Below, in pieces: positions 18,128 to 27,181 of a stretch of DNA of 64,000 nt. The notes below the pieces were generated by a model. It was not told the DNA's origin and searched no databases. It was given only the letters and a program-made list of their open reading frames with translations. The stretch's first letter is position 1. The number at the start of each line of letters is the position of its first letter. The DNA lies in NCBI RefSeq assembly GCF_041321145.1, contig NZ_JBGGWA010000005.1, positions 248,001-312,000 on the forward strand. Direction: 5' to 3'. This DNA is from Paraburkholderia sp041321145. GTDB taxonomy: Bacteria; Pseudomonadota; Gammaproteobacteria; Burkholderiales; Burkholderiaceae. A program made the position numbers and the translations under genes.

Positions 18128-19069
18128 CTATAGCGCGATGGCGAGTTCCGGCACCGCGTCGAACAGATCGCCGACCAGACCATAATCGGCGACGCTGAAA
18201 ATCGGCGCTTCCGGATCCTTGTTGATCGCGACGATCACCTTCGAGTCCTTCATGCCGGCCAGATGCTGGATCGCACCTGAGATGCCCACTGCGACGTACA
18301 GTTGCGGCGCGACGATCTTGCCGGTCTGGCCGACCTGATAGTCGTTCGGCACGAAACCCGCGTCGACCGCAGCACGCGATGCGCCCAGCGCTGCGTTCAG
18401 CTTGTCGGCCAGCGGCTCGAGAATTTTCGTGTAGTTTTCACCGTTGCCCAGACCGCGGCCACCCGAGACGATGATCTTCGCCGACGTCAGTTCCGGACGG
18501 TCCAGCTTCGTGACTTCACGGCTCACGAACTGCGACAGGCCTTGATCTACTGCGGCTTCAATTTTTTCTACCGCAGCGCTGCCGCCTTCGGCTGCCACTG
18601 GGTCGAAACCCGTCGTGCGAACCGTGATGACCTTGATCGGGTCTTGAGATTGCACCGTGGCGATCGCGTTACCCGCATAGATCGGACGCTCGAACGTATC
18701 AGCGCTATCCACTGCGGTGATGTCGCTGATCTGCGCAACGTCGAGCTTTACGGCGATACGCGGCGCGATGTTCTTGCCGTAGGCAGTCGCCGGCGCGAGG
18801 ATGTGCGTGTAGTCCTTCGCGATGTTCATGACCGTCGCTTCGACGTTTTCTGCCAGGCCCGCTGCGAGTTGCGGCGCGTCGGTCAGCAACACCTTCGAAA
18901 CGCCTGCAATCTTCGCAGCCTGGTCCGCGGCCGCCTGTGCGTTGTAACCCGCCACTAGCACGTGAATATCACCACCGATCTTCTGCGCCGCTGCAATCGT
19001 GTTCAGCGTCGCGGCCTTGATCGATGCGTTATCGTGTTCTGCAATTACAAGATTAACCAGATTCGTCAT
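18128..19069 (-). CDS. etfA: Electron transfer flavoprotein alpha subunit
   Basis: 313 residues, the length of housekeeping EtfA. The C-terminal FAD-binding domain is clear: SGGRGLGNGENY, then VGQTGKIVAPQLYVAVGISG, IQHLAGMKDSKVIVAINKD and FSVADYGLVGDLF. It passes electrons from acyl-CoA dehydrogenases to ETF-ubiquinone oxidoreductase. It begins 13 bases after etfB on the same strand. It may serve both the neighbouring dehydrogenase and the liu isovaleryl-CoA dehydrogenase. Confidence 0.95.
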   Translation of the reverse strand: MTNLVNLVIAEHDNASIKAATLNTIAAAQKIGGDIHVLVAGYNAQAAADQAAKIAGVSKVLLTDAPQLAAGLAENVEATVMNIAKDYTHILAPATAYGKNIAPRIAVKLDVAQISDITAVDSADTFERPIYAGNAIATVQSQDPIKVITVRTTGFDPVAAEGGSAAVEKIEAAVDQGLSQFVSREVTKLDRPELTSAKIIVSGGRGLGNGENYTKILEPLADKLNAALGASRAAVDAGFVPNDYQVGQTGKIVAPQLYVAVGISGAIQHLAGMKDSKVIVAINKDPEAPIFSVADYGLVGDLFDAVPELAIAL

Positions 19070-19082
19070 TTCGTCCGTCTCC

Positions 19083-19832
19083 TTACAGCGCCTTGGCTTC
19101 GGTCTTCAGCTTCTCGACCAGCGTCTTCACATCCGGCACCTTCACACCGGCGGAGCGCTTTGGCGGCTCGACGACTTTTAGCGTCTTCAGGCGTGGCGTC
19201 ACATCAACGCCGAGGTCTTCCGGCTTGACCACTTCCAGCGGCTTCTTCTTTGCCTTCATGATGTTCGGCAGCGTTACATAGCGCGGCTCGTTCAGACGCA
19301 GATCGGTTGTGACCACAGCGGGCAGCGTCAGCGATAGCGTTTCAGCCCCGCCGTCCACTTCACGCGAAACGGTAGCCTTACCGTCGGCCACGACAACCTT
19401 CGAAGCGAATGTGGCTTGCGGAAACCCAGCCAGCGCGGCCAGCATCTGGCCGGTCTGGTTCGAATCATCATCAATGGCCTGCTTGCCAAAAATGACCAGC
19501 GACGGCTGCTCTTTATCCACCCACGCCTTCAGCAGTTTCGCCACCGCTAGCGGTTGCATATCTTCAGAAGATTCGACAAGCACTGCACGATCCGCACCAA
19601 TCGCCAGCGCCGTGCGCAACATTTCCTGCGCCTGCGCAACCCCGCAAGAAACAGCAACGACTTCAGTAGCCACGCCTGCTTCCCGCAACCGCACCGCCTC
19701 TTCAACTGCAATCTCATCGAACGGATTCATCGACATCTTCACGTTCGCCATATCGACACCCGTGCCGTCCGATCTGACCCGGACTTTCACGTTGAAATCG
19801 ACCACCCGCTTTACCGCCACCAACACCTTCAT
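19083..19832 (-). CDS. etfB: Electron transfer flavoprotein beta subunit
   Basis: 249 residues, starting MKVLVAVKRVVDFNVKVRV, with the conserved MSMNPFDEIAVEEAVRLRE, the AMP-binding-type GKQAIDDDSNQTGQMLA and the C-terminal VVKPEDLGVD region. It forms the ETF heterodimer with EtfA. It lies 30 bases downstream of the acyl-CoA dehydrogenase and 13 upstream of etfA, a tight unit. Confidence 0.95.
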   Translation of the reverse strand: MKVLVAVKRVVDFNVKVRVRSDGTGVDMANVKMSMNPFDEIAVEEAVRLREAGVATEVVAVSCGVAQAQEMLRTALAIGADRAVLVESSEDMQPLAVAKLLKAWVDKEQPSLVIFGKQAIDDDSNQTGQMLAALAGFPQATFASKVVVADGKATVSREVDGGAETLSLTLPAVVTTDLRLNEPRYVTLPNIMKAKKKPLEVVKPEDLGVDVTPRLKTLKVVEPPKRSAGVKVPDVKTLVEKLKTEAKAL

Positions 19833-19862
19833 ATCCCTATCCCCTCGCTATCGCTTTATCGC

Positions 19863-21002
19863 TCAGGCCAGCACCATCCGCGCGATCACCGTGCGCTGGA
19901 TTTCCGATGAACCTTCGTAGATGCGCAAAATTCGCGCGTCGCGCACCAGCCGCTCGAGTGGCATCTCGCGTGTGAAGCCATAGCCGCCGTGAATCTGCAA
20001 CGCCGTATCGGTGATAAAACTAACTGTCTCCGAGGCATACAGCTTTGCCATCGACGCGTAGTCGGTGAACGGCTCGCCGGCCGCGCGCCGCACGGCCGCC
20101 TGCAAGGTGAGCAGCCACGCGGCCTCGAGCCGGGTCTTCATGTCAGCGAACATCCATTGCAAGCCTTGCTTCCGCGAAAGCGGCTCCCCCCCAACCTGCC
20201 GCTGCCTCGCCCAATCGACGGCGCTCGCGAGCGCCGCCTCCGCGATGCCGAGGCTCGTTGCGGCGACATCGAGACGGCTGTTGTCGAGCACTTTCATCGC
20301 GGTGCGAAAGCCTGTTCCTTCGAGCCCGAGACGATTAGCGGCCGGCACGAAACAGTCCAGGGCAATCTCGTGCGCCGGCGCGCCGCGAATGCCCATCAGC
20401 TTCTCGGCAGGTGCCACGTCCACGCCCGCACCATGCCGATCGACGACGAACGCACTGATGCCTCGCGCACCGGCATCAGGATCGGTCTTTGCGTAGACGA
20501 CGATGAAGTCCGCTGCGTCCGCATTCGAAATGAAGTGCTTCACGCCGCGAATCCGGTAGCCGTCGCCTTCGGGCGTTGCGCGAGTCGCCATGTCGGCCGG
20601 GTTGGAACCGGCGCGCGGCTCTGTCAGTGCAAACGCGCCGAGCTTGGTGCCCGCGGCGGCTCCGGGCAAATAGCGCTCGCGAAGACTATCGTCGCCACCG
20701 ATCAGAATCGAATCCGTCGCGAGATAGTGCGCGCCGATCATCGACGAAGTCGACGCGCAGGCCTTCGCAATTTCGACCAGCGACAGAATGATCGCCACAG
20801 GCGACACGCCGATGCCGCCCCAACGGTCAGGCAGGTTCATGCCCATCACGCCGAGTTCGGCGAGCTGGGCAACATAGCGTGTGGTGGAGATTTCATCGCG
20901 GTCCACGTCGGCAGCGCGCGGCGCCAGCTCGCTTTGTGCAAAGCGTTCGATTGCGTCGGCAATCTCCAGGTCGTTCTGTTCGACACCCAGTCGTTTAAGC
21001 AT
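19863..21002 (-). CDS. Acyl-CoA dehydrogenase family protein
   Basis: 379 residues. The FAD and substrate motifs are present: FALTEPRAGSNPADM, the catalytic Glu in YEGSSEIQRTVIAR near the C-terminus, and QIHGGYGFTREMPLERLVRD. The catalytic Glu is in the short/medium-chain position, unlike the IVD at 7986. Its start ATG (21000-21002) overlaps the upstream CoA-transferase gene by 8 bases and has AAGGAG before it. The true acyl-CoA is unknown; partnership with a CaiB-type transferase suggests a small acid activated by CoA exchange. Confidence 0.9.
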   Translation of the reverse strand: MLKRLGVEQNDLEIADAIERFAQSELAPRAADVDRDEISTTRYVAQLAELGVMGMNLPDRWGGIGVSPVAIILSLVEIAKACASTSSMIGAHYLATDSILIGGDDSLRERYLPGAAAGTKLGAFALTEPRAGSNPADMATRATPEGDGYRIRGVKHFISNADAADFIVVYAKTDPDAGARGISAFVVDRHGAGVDVAPAEKLMGIRGAPAHEIALDCFVPAANRLGLEGTGFRTAMKVLDNSRLDVAATSLGIAEAALASAVDWARQRQVGGEPLSRKQGLQWMFADMKTRLEAAWLLTLQAAVRRAAGEPFTDYASMAKLYASETVSFITDTALQIHGGYGFTREMPLERLVRDARILRIYEGSSEIQRTVIARMVLA

Positions 21003-22263
21003 GGTCGGTCTCCTTATTGAGTGCGTCGGGCTGCGCGAATTGCGCGCTATTGGCGGCCTCGCGGCCGAGCGCGCCTTGCATGCGCAACTCGGCAATGCGC
21101 GTCGCGTCGAGGTGGAGGCCGTGCAAGATTTCGACGGTGTGCTCGCCCAACCGCGGCGCGGCAGTGACGCGATTCGCGCCGTACGCGGAAAATTTCACCG
21201 GCTGAGACGGCAAACGAAGCGGCGGCTTTTCACGACCAGTGCCTCGCGGCAACTCGGTAAGCAACGAGCGAACCTTGGCCTGCTCGCTTTCGAGCGCTTG
21301 CTGGACGTTGCGGATCGGCGCAACCGGAATACCGGCGGCGCCGAGAATCCGGTTCACTTCGGCTACCGATCGTTGCGACGACCACGCTTCGATACACGCG
21401 CGCAAATCCGCCTCGTGCAAGCAACGCGAGGCATCGCTCGCATAGCGAGGATCGCTCGAAAGATGCGGCTCACCGATTGCGCTGGCGAAGGCGCCGAACA
21501 GCTTGTTGTTCAGCACAGCAACCACATAGAAACCGTCGTGCGCGCGATAAGCGCCGAACGGCGCCGACGAGGGATGACGGTTGCCCACGCGCTGCGGCGC
21601 GATGCCGGTCGCCGCAAAACGCGCCACCAGCGTTGCGCAGAGGCTCAGGGTAGCGTCGAACATCGAAACATCGACATGCGTACCCTTGCCGGTTTTCTCA
21701 CGGGAGAGCAGCGCCGCAAGCACGCCCCACGAGGCAAACAGGCCGCTCACCACGTCCGAAACCGACTCGCCGATCAAAGTCGGCGAGTCGTCGGGCGAAC
21801 CGGTCGCATCCATCAGCCCGCACATCGCCTGCAAAATGATGTCGTACGCCGGCCGGTGCGATTCAGGACCCGTTTGACCGAAGCCGGAGACGCTCGCATA
21901 GACGAGCGCCGGGTTGCGCTCGCTCAACTGCGCATAGCCAATTCCCAGCTTGTCGGCCACACCCGGCCGGAAATTTTCCACTACCACGTCGGCGGCGGCG
22001 CAGAGCGTTTGCGCCAGTTCGCGGCCGGCGTCGCATTTGAGGTCGATCACGATGCTGCGCTTGTTGCGGTTCATCGCCGCGAACAGGCCGCTCTCGCCGT
22101 CCGTGAACGGACCCACTGCGCGGTAATCGTCGCCGCCCGGCGGCTCGATCTTGATCACATCGGCGCCCAGGTCGCTTAGCAGCGCTGTGCAGTACGGTCC
22201 GGCGAGTACACGCGAGAAATCGACGATGCGCACGCCGGCAAGCGGCAAGTCCGGAAAGGTCAC
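20995..22263 (-). CDS. CaiB/BaiF family CoA-transferase
   Basis: 422 residues, class III CoA-transferase. N-terminal LAGVRIVDFSRVLAGPYCT and LGADVIKIEPPGGDD, then NRNKRSIVIDLK, VVENFRPGVADKLG and GKGTHVDVSMFDATL with the expected catalytic Asp region. It moves CoA between a donor thioester and a carboxylic acid. The start is GTG 22263, with AAGGAG upstream. It overlaps the downstream dehydrogenase gene and lies divergent from a LysR regulator. Substrate unknown. Confidence 0.9.
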   Translation of the reverse strand: MTFPDLPLAGVRIVDFSRVLAGPYCTALLSDLGADVIKIEPPGGDDYRAVGPFTDGESGLFAAMNRNKRSIVIDLKCDAGRELAQTLCAAADVVVENFRPGVADKLGIGYAQLSERNPALVYASVSGFGQTGPESHRPAYDIILQAMCGLMDATGSPDDSPTLIGESVSDVVSGLFASWGVLAALLSREKTGKGTHVDVSMFDATLSLCATLVARFAATGIAPQRVGNRHPSSAPFGAYRAHDGFYVVAVLNNKLFGAFASAIGEPHLSSDPRYASDASRCLHEADLRACIEAWSSQRSVAEVNRILGAAGIPVAPIRNVQQALESEQAKVRSLLTELPRGTGREKPPLRLPSQPVKFSAYGANRVTAAPRLGEHTVEILHGLHLDATRIAELRMQGALGREAANSAQFAQPDALNKETDHA

Positions 22264-22356
22264 AGCGAACTCCTTTGAGAAACGATGATCCGATTCTCGG
22301 CACCCTGACCTATCAAGTAAAATATCGGAATAAATTAGCCGCTATAGGATTTCTTA
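22264..22356. promoter_or_regulatory. Divergent CoA-transferase / LysR intergenic region
   Basis: 93 bases, notably A/T-rich at 22315-22356 compared with the coding DNA on either side. TATCGG (22324) and CCGCTATA (22341-22348) give an imperfect inverted arrangement of the kind LysR proteins bind. The operator role is inference. Confidence 0.35.
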
Positions 22357-23289
22357 ATGCGTATTTCACTGCGGTTGTTGCGCTATTTCGCGGCTGCGGC
22401 GGAAACCGGCAGCACGACGGCAGCGGCTCGGCAGCTGAACGTTTCGCAACCGTCGATTTCCGTCGCGATCCGCGAGCTGGAAGCGCTCTTCGAAGAGGCG
22501 CTATTCGCGCGCGATGCCGGTACGAAAATGGCGCTAACACGCTTCGGCGCGCGCAAATTAGCCGAAGCCCGCCAACTGCTGATCGCCGCCAACGCGTTCG
22601 AAGCCGACGATGGCGGCGACGCGGCCTCGGGCGAAGTCCATATCGGTGTATTCACCACGCTCGCACCCGTGTATCTGCCGGTCCTGCTGCGGATCGCACG
22701 CATCCGCTTTCCCAACCTGACTGTGCGGTTTGTGGAGGGTAATCTGGTGGAACTCGAGGAATGGCTTCACAGCAGTCATATCGAACTGGCGCTGACCTAT
22801 GACGTGGGCTTGCCGGCCGAGATCGAACTGGAGCCGCTCGCGTCTTTGCGCCCGTATGCCCTCGTGCCCAATGCTTCCAGGCTGGCGAAAACGCGTGGTG
22901 GCATTTCGCTTTACGAGCTGGCCAAAGAGCCGCTTATCCTGATCGATCTGCCGCACAGCCGCGAATTTCTGATGGCGCCGTTCTGGCAGTGCGGGCTCGC
23001 GCCGGAAGTCCGCTACCGGGCGACATCCATCGAACTGGTGCGCAGCATGGTCGCCAACGGCCTCGGCGTATCGCTGCTGATTACGCAAAGCCCGGCAGCC
23101 TCGTTTACCGCCGCGGTCGCCGAACGGCCAATCCGCGAGGAGACCATCCGCCAACCGCTGGTGATCGCGCGCTCCACGCGGGCGTCACGCACACGCGCTT
23201 CCGAACTGGTCGCCGAATGCATCCGCGATGCGGTGCGCGAAGCCATGACCGCACGCGTCGGCCGCAGCCGCAAACCGAAGCCGGACTAG
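22357..23289 (+). CDS. LysR-family transcriptional regulator (likely regulator of the CoA-transferase operon)
   Basis: 310 residues. The helix-turn-helix is at 5-60 (LRYFAAAAETGSTTAAARQL, SQPSISVAIRELE). The co-inducer domain follows (GEVHIGVFTTLAPVYLPVLL; NGLGVSLLI near 235). A basic tail (RVGRSRKPKPD) ends the protein. Divergence from the CoA-transferase/dehydrogenase/ETF/permease group makes that operon its likely target. Confidence 0.87.
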   Translation: MRISLRLLRYFAAAAETGSTTAAARQLNVSQPSISVAIRELEALFEEALFARDAGTKMALTRFGARKLAEARQLLIAANAFEADDGGDAASGEVHIGVFTTLAPVYLPVLLRIARIRFPNLTVRFVEGNLVELEEWLHSSHIELALTYDVGLPAEIELEPLASLRPYALVPNASRLAKTRGGISLYELAKEPLILIDLPHSREFLMAPFWQCGLAPEVRYRATSIELVRSMVANGLGVSLLITQSPAASFTAAVAERPIREETIRQPLVIARSTRASRTRASELVAECIRDAVREAMTARVGRSRKPKPD

Positions 23290-23305
23290 CACTGCCCGCC
23301 AGGTT

Positions 23306-23452
23306 TTAGCGGGGTACGGTGTGATATTCCAGCTTCGGATACCAGTTGCTGCCGCGGCCGCCGGGCGTCATGTCGAGCACCGTCCAGAATCTGTCGTACG
23401 TATCCAAAGCGTTTCCGAATTCGATCCGAGTCCGCTGCAAGCCGTGCCGACA
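23306..23452 (-). other. In-frame open stretch after the AhpD-like stop codon
   Basis: Directly after the TAG that ends the AhpD-like gene the same frame stays open for 48 codons to a TAA at 23306-23308. The translation is protein-like (GNALDTYDRFWTVLDM, then GSNWYPKLEYHTVPR) rather than arginine/proline-rich shadow. A TTG at 23433-23435 could start a 43-codon ORF, but it has no clear ribosome binding site. It may be an unrelated small ORF, a gene remnant or a readthrough extension. No family recognised. Confidence 0.3.
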
Positions 23453-24058
23453 CTATTTTCGCGGCGTGTCCGCGGCCGCCTTCGGCACACGACCCATCAG
23501 ATAGAACTCGTCGTTCGGGCGCATGGAGATGACGTTTGCCATCCGGTTCGACAAACCGAAAAACGCGGTGATCGCCGCGATATCCCACACGTCTTCGTCG
23601 GAAAAGCCGTGCTCGCGCAAAGTTTGAAAATCGGCATCGTCGACGGCGCCGGATTCGCGGCAGACCTTCAGCGCGAAGTCGAGCATCGCCTTCTGGCGCG
23701 CCGTGATATCCGCCTTGCGATGATTGACGGCCACCTGATCCGCGAGCAATGGCGCCTTTTCGTAGATACGCAGAATCGCGCCGTGCGCAACCACGCAATA
23801 GAGGCACGCGTTCACCGCGCTCGTGGCGACCACGATCATCTCGCGCTCGCCTTTGGTGAGGCCGCCCTCTTTCAGCATCAAGGCGTCGTGATAAGCGAAA
23901 AACGCGCGGAATTCGTCCGGCCGGTGCGCCAGCGACAGAAACACGTTCGGGACAAAACCGGCTTTCTCCTGCACTTCGAGAATGCGTGCGCTGATGTCGT
24001 CCGGCCATTCGCTCGGCTCAGGCACGGGGTAGCGGCTGATCGGCTGAAGGGTTGCCAT
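23453..24058 (-). CDS. AhpD-like / carboxymuconolactone decarboxylase family peroxidase-related protein
   Basis: 201 residues. It carries the CMD/AhpD pattern: LTKGEREMIVVATSAVNACL followed by the CxxC-His motif CLYCVVAH, then DFALKVCRESGAV and FSDEDVWDIAAITAFFGLSNR. Such proteins have thiol-dependent peroxidase or related redox roles. The ATG at 24056-24058, with GGAGA upstream, is preferred to the earlier in-frame ATG. It is a single gene on the minus strand. Confidence 0.85.
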   Translation of the reverse strand: MATLQPISRYPVPEPSEWPDDISARILEVQEKAGFVPNVFLSLAHRPDEFRAFFAYHDALMLKEGGLTKGEREMIVVATSAVNACLYCVVAHGAILRIYEKAPLLADQVAVNHRKADITARQKAMLDFALKVCRESGAVDDADFQTLREHGFSDEDVWDIAAITAFFGLSNRMANVISMRPNDEFYLMGRVPKAAADTPRK

Positions 24059-24430
24059 GTGATGTCTCCGTTGTATATGTATGTGCATGACGATTGTAGC
24101 AACATCGACTTAGCAGTGCCGCGCTTGCGCGCCGCGCCTGGCGGCGAGACGAACAGGCCGCGCGGGGGAGCGCGGCATGCGGGACGGGCTAGTGCGCCCG
24201 CCCGGAACACGGCGAGATCTTTGTGGGCTTTCAGCCCTCCCGGCAGCACCCTTTCGCCAACCTGTGCTTAAATCCGCATGTCGACCTGCTGCGTTGGTGC
24301 AGGCTGGCTAAACAGGTGCGCGTGGGGCCGCTGTCCGCGAGGAGCGGAACATGCACCACGTATTCGCACAGCGCGCCGGCTGGGTGCGGACTGTTTCAAA
24401 TCCTTTCACTGCATTAAGAGGAGCGCGGTT
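24059..24430. other. Intergenic region upstream of the DedA-rhodanese gene
   Basis: 372 bases without a convincing gene. One GC hairpin is seen (GCCGCGC 24157-24163 with GCGCGGC 24170-24176). The minus-strand frame through the region translates to an Ala/Pro/Arg-rich peptide and looks like a shadow. An AAGAGGAG ribosome binding site at 24416-24423 serves the next gene. Confidence 0.45.
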
Positions 24431-25450
24431 GTGTGGCATTTTCCGATTGCTATTCCACCCTCGCTGGGCGTGTGGGCCGTTTTTATGAGTGTGCTCATCA
24501 CACAACTCGGCGTGCCGATTCCAGCGGCGCCGATGCTGATCCTCGGCGGAACAATGGCCGCCATGGGACAGACCTCTTATGTCAGTGTCGTCTGCGCCGC
24601 AGTCGGCGCAACGCTGATCGCGGATTCGCTATGGTTCTTCACCGGACGAGCTTACGGCCGGCGGCTGCTGAACTACCTCGTACGCTTCTCGCTATCGCTC
24701 GACACCACCGTGCGCGTCGCGCGCAACACTTATGAACGGTACGGCGCGCCGATTCTCACGGTCGCGAAGTTCCTGCCCGGTCTCGGTCTGATCTCGGCGC
24801 CCCTGCTCGGCACGACGGCCATCAATGCCGGTGTATTTCTGCTGTGGGATTTTATCGGCGCGGTGCTATGGGCCAGCGTGTGGGTGATCGGCGGCGCGGC
24901 GCTTCACGATCAGATCATGCAGCTCGTGCTGCTCGTGCGCCATAACGGCGGCACGATTTTCGACGCGTTCGCGGCGATCTTCCTTGCCGTGCTGCTCTAT
25001 CGCTGGGTGCGTCGCTGGCAGTTTCGCCGCTGGCTCGCGCATGTGCGTATCTCACCGGAGCAGCTCGATGAACTGATGAAGTCCAATGAGCCGCCGCTGA
25101 TTTTCGATGCGCGGCCTCACAGCGTACGCGCGAAAGAATCGCACCGAATCGCGGGCGCACAACTGCTGGATCTGGACTCGGCCGAGCCGATCCATCCCGA
25201 GTTGCTGAAGCGGCCAATTGTGGTCTACTGCGTATGCCCCAACGAAGCGACGGCCAAACGGATCGTCAACCAGCTGCATCGAAAAAATATCCATCAGGTC
25301 CGCGCGCTCAAGGGCGGCCTCGATGCATGGGAAAAACGCGGTTATCCGGTCGAGCCGCTGCCGCCCGACTTCAACACGGCGATGGCCCACCTGACGGAAG
25401 ACAAGATCGATGAGGGCGCGTACACCGTGCGGGCGAGATTGGCGAAGTGA
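24431..25450 (+). CDS. DedA-family membrane protein fused to a C-terminal rhodanese domain
   Basis: 339 residues. Residues 10-195 are a DedA (SNARE-associated) membrane domain with FTGRAYGRRLL, VAKFLPGLGLISAPLLG and several membrane spans; DedA proteins act in lipid transport and envelope homeostasis. Residues 205-325 form a rhodanese domain (IFDARPHSVR, then VVYCVCPNEATA with Cys267/Cys269 in the active loop, and ALKGGLDAWEKRGYPV). The start is GTG 24431, supported by a GAGGAG site; the frame extends upstream to 24278 with unlikely sequence. The rhodanese part would lie in the cytoplasm. Confidence 0.88.
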   Translation: MWHFPIAIPPSLGVWAVFMSVLITQLGVPIPAAPMLILGGTMAAMGQTSYVSVVCAAVGATLIADSLWFFTGRAYGRRLLNYLVRFSLSLDTTVRVARNTYERYGAPILTVAKFLPGLGLISAPLLGTTAINAGVFLLWDFIGAVLWASVWVIGGAALHDQIMQLVLLVRHNGGTIFDAFAAIFLAVLLYRWVRRWQFRRWLAHVRISPEQLDELMKSNEPPLIFDARPHSVRAKESHRIAGAQLLDLDSAEPIHPELLKRPIVVYCVCPNEATAKRIVNQLHRKNIHQVRALKGGLDAWEKRGYPVEPLPPDFNTAMAHLTEDKIDEGAYTVRARLAK

Positions 25451-25598
25451 CTTTGCGAGCGATCTCCCGCCGTGAAAGGCCGGCGTCAGCCTGATCGATC
25501 GTCGTCGATAGGCTGAGCCGGTTGTCCTGCGCCCGGCCCCGGATTGATTGGAAACGCGGCGGCGCCCTTCTCGCACGCCGCCGCTGGCTCAGCGAACT

Positions 25599-27092
25599 TC
25601 AGCGCAGCCGCACCAGCGTGGACTTCAGCTCGGTGTACTTCTCCAGCGCGTGCAACGACTTGTCGCGGCCGTTGCCCGATTGCTTGTAGCCGCCGAACGG
25701 GAAATTCATATCACCGCCTTCGTCGTAGCAATTGACCCACACCGTGCCGGCGCGCAGCTTGCGCGACACTTCATGTGCGGTAGTCAGGTTCGAGGTCCAG
25801 ACCGCGGCGGCAAGACCGTATTCGCTGTCATTAGCGATCCTGATTGCTTCTTCAACCGTATCGAACGTAATCACCGACAACACCGGCCCGAAGATTTCCT
25901 CGCGTGCGACCTTCGCGCCGGCCGCCGGAATCTCGAAGATGGTCGGCTCGATATAGAAGCCACCGGTCTCCTGCTTCACACGCGATCCCCCCAGCAACAG
26001 CTTCGCTTCGGCGCGACCCGCTTCGATATAGCCGAGCACGCGTTCGAGTTGCGCGTTGTCGACGATCGCGCCCATCGAGGTCTGCGGATCGAGCGGGTTG
26101 CCCGGCGTATAACTGCGCGCGGCGGCGATCAACTTGTCGAGGAACACGTCCTTGATGTCGCGATGCACGAGCAGGCGCGAACCCGCGGTGCACATTTCGC
26201 CCATGTTGTAGAAGATCGCGCCGGCCGCTGCGTTCGCAGCACGGTCAAGATCAGGGCAATCGGGCATCACGATGTTCGGCGATTTGCCGCCGAGTTCGAG
26301 CCACACGCGCTTCAGGTTCGACTGCCCCGCGTACTGCATGATCAGTTTGCCGACGTTGGTCGAACCAGTGAAGGCGAGACAGTCCACGTCCTGATGCAGC
26401 GCCAGCAGCTTGCCCGGTTCACCCGCGCCCGGCACGACGTTGAACACGCCGGCGGGAATGCCCGCGTCAAGCGCAAGCTGAGCGAGGCGAATCGCGGTGA
26501 GCGGCGACTTCTCCGAAGGCTTGAGCACCACGCTGTTACCCGCGGCCAAGGCCGGCCCGAATTTCCACGACGCCATCAGGATCGGGAAATTCCACGGCAC
26601 CACCGCCGCAACCACGCCGATCGGTTCGCGCGTGACGAGACCCACCAGATGATGATCGGCGGGTGCGACCTCGCCGCCGACTTTGTCGATGGCTTCAGCA
26701 AACCACTCGACGCAGTATGCCGCGCCAGGCACGTCCACCGTCGTGGTGTCGGCGATCGGCTTGCCTGCATCCAGCGTTTCGAGCAGCGCGAGTTCGTCCC
26801 TATGCTCGCGGATCGACGCGGCCCAGCGCAATAGAATTGCCTTGCGCTTGCGTGGGTTGAGGTCGGACCATACGCCGGCGTCGAACGCGCGGCGCGCGGC
26901 TGCCACGGCGGCGTCGACCTCGGCCGCGCCGCTGTCGGCGACCTTGGCGAGCAGCTTGCCGTCGATCGGGCTCAGGCAGTCGAACGTACGGCCGCCCGCA
27001 GCGTCGCGGTACTCGCCGCCGATAAACGCGCGGCCTTCGATAGAAAGCGTAGCGGCCTTGTCGTGCCAGAAGGCGAGAGTTTTCTTGTCCAT
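25599..27092 (-). CDS. puuC: Gamma-glutamyl-gamma-aminobutyraldehyde dehydrogenase (PuuC-like)
   Basis: 497 residues, NAD(P)-dependent aldehyde dehydrogenase. Key segments: VPWNFPILMASWKFGPALAA, FTGSTNVGKLIMQYAG, LELGGKSPNIVMPD with the general base Glu, and GEMCTAGSRLLVH with the catalytic Cys. The C-terminus GGYKQSGNGRDKSLHALEKY matches PuuC. It oxidises gamma-glutamyl-aminobutyraldehyde or 4-aminobutyraldehyde to the corresponding GABA compound. It lies 89 bases after puuR on the minus strand and is divergent from the puuD-led genes. Confidence 0.9.
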   Translation of the reverse strand: MDKKTLAFWHDKAATLSIEGRAFIGGEYRDAAGGRTFDCLSPIDGKLLAKVADSGAAEVDAAVAAARRAFDAGVWSDLNPRKRKAILLRWAASIREHRDELALLETLDAGKPIADTTTVDVPGAAYCVEWFAEAIDKVGGEVAPADHHLVGLVTREPIGVVAAVVPWNFPILMASWKFGPALAAGNSVVLKPSEKSPLTAIRLAQLALDAGIPAGVFNVVPGAGEPGKLLALHQDVDCLAFTGSTNVGKLIMQYAGQSNLKRVWLELGGKSPNIVMPDCPDLDRAANAAAGAIFYNMGEMCTAGSRLLVHRDIKDVFLDKLIAAARSYTPGNPLDPQTSMGAIVDNAQLERVLGYIEAGRAEAKLLLGGSRVKQETGGFYIEPTIFEIPAAGAKVAREEIFGPVLSVITFDTVEEAIRIANDSEYGLAAAVWTSNLTTAHEVSRKLRAGTVWVNCYDEGGDMNFPFGGYKQSGNGRDKSLHALEKYTELKSTLVRLR

Positions 27093-27181
27093 CAGGATGC
27101 CTCAATGTTATGCGCTCGACGCACGCCGGCATCTACTTCATGAGGCCTGCAACTGCGTCGCGGCGCGTTGGCGCGGAGTCT

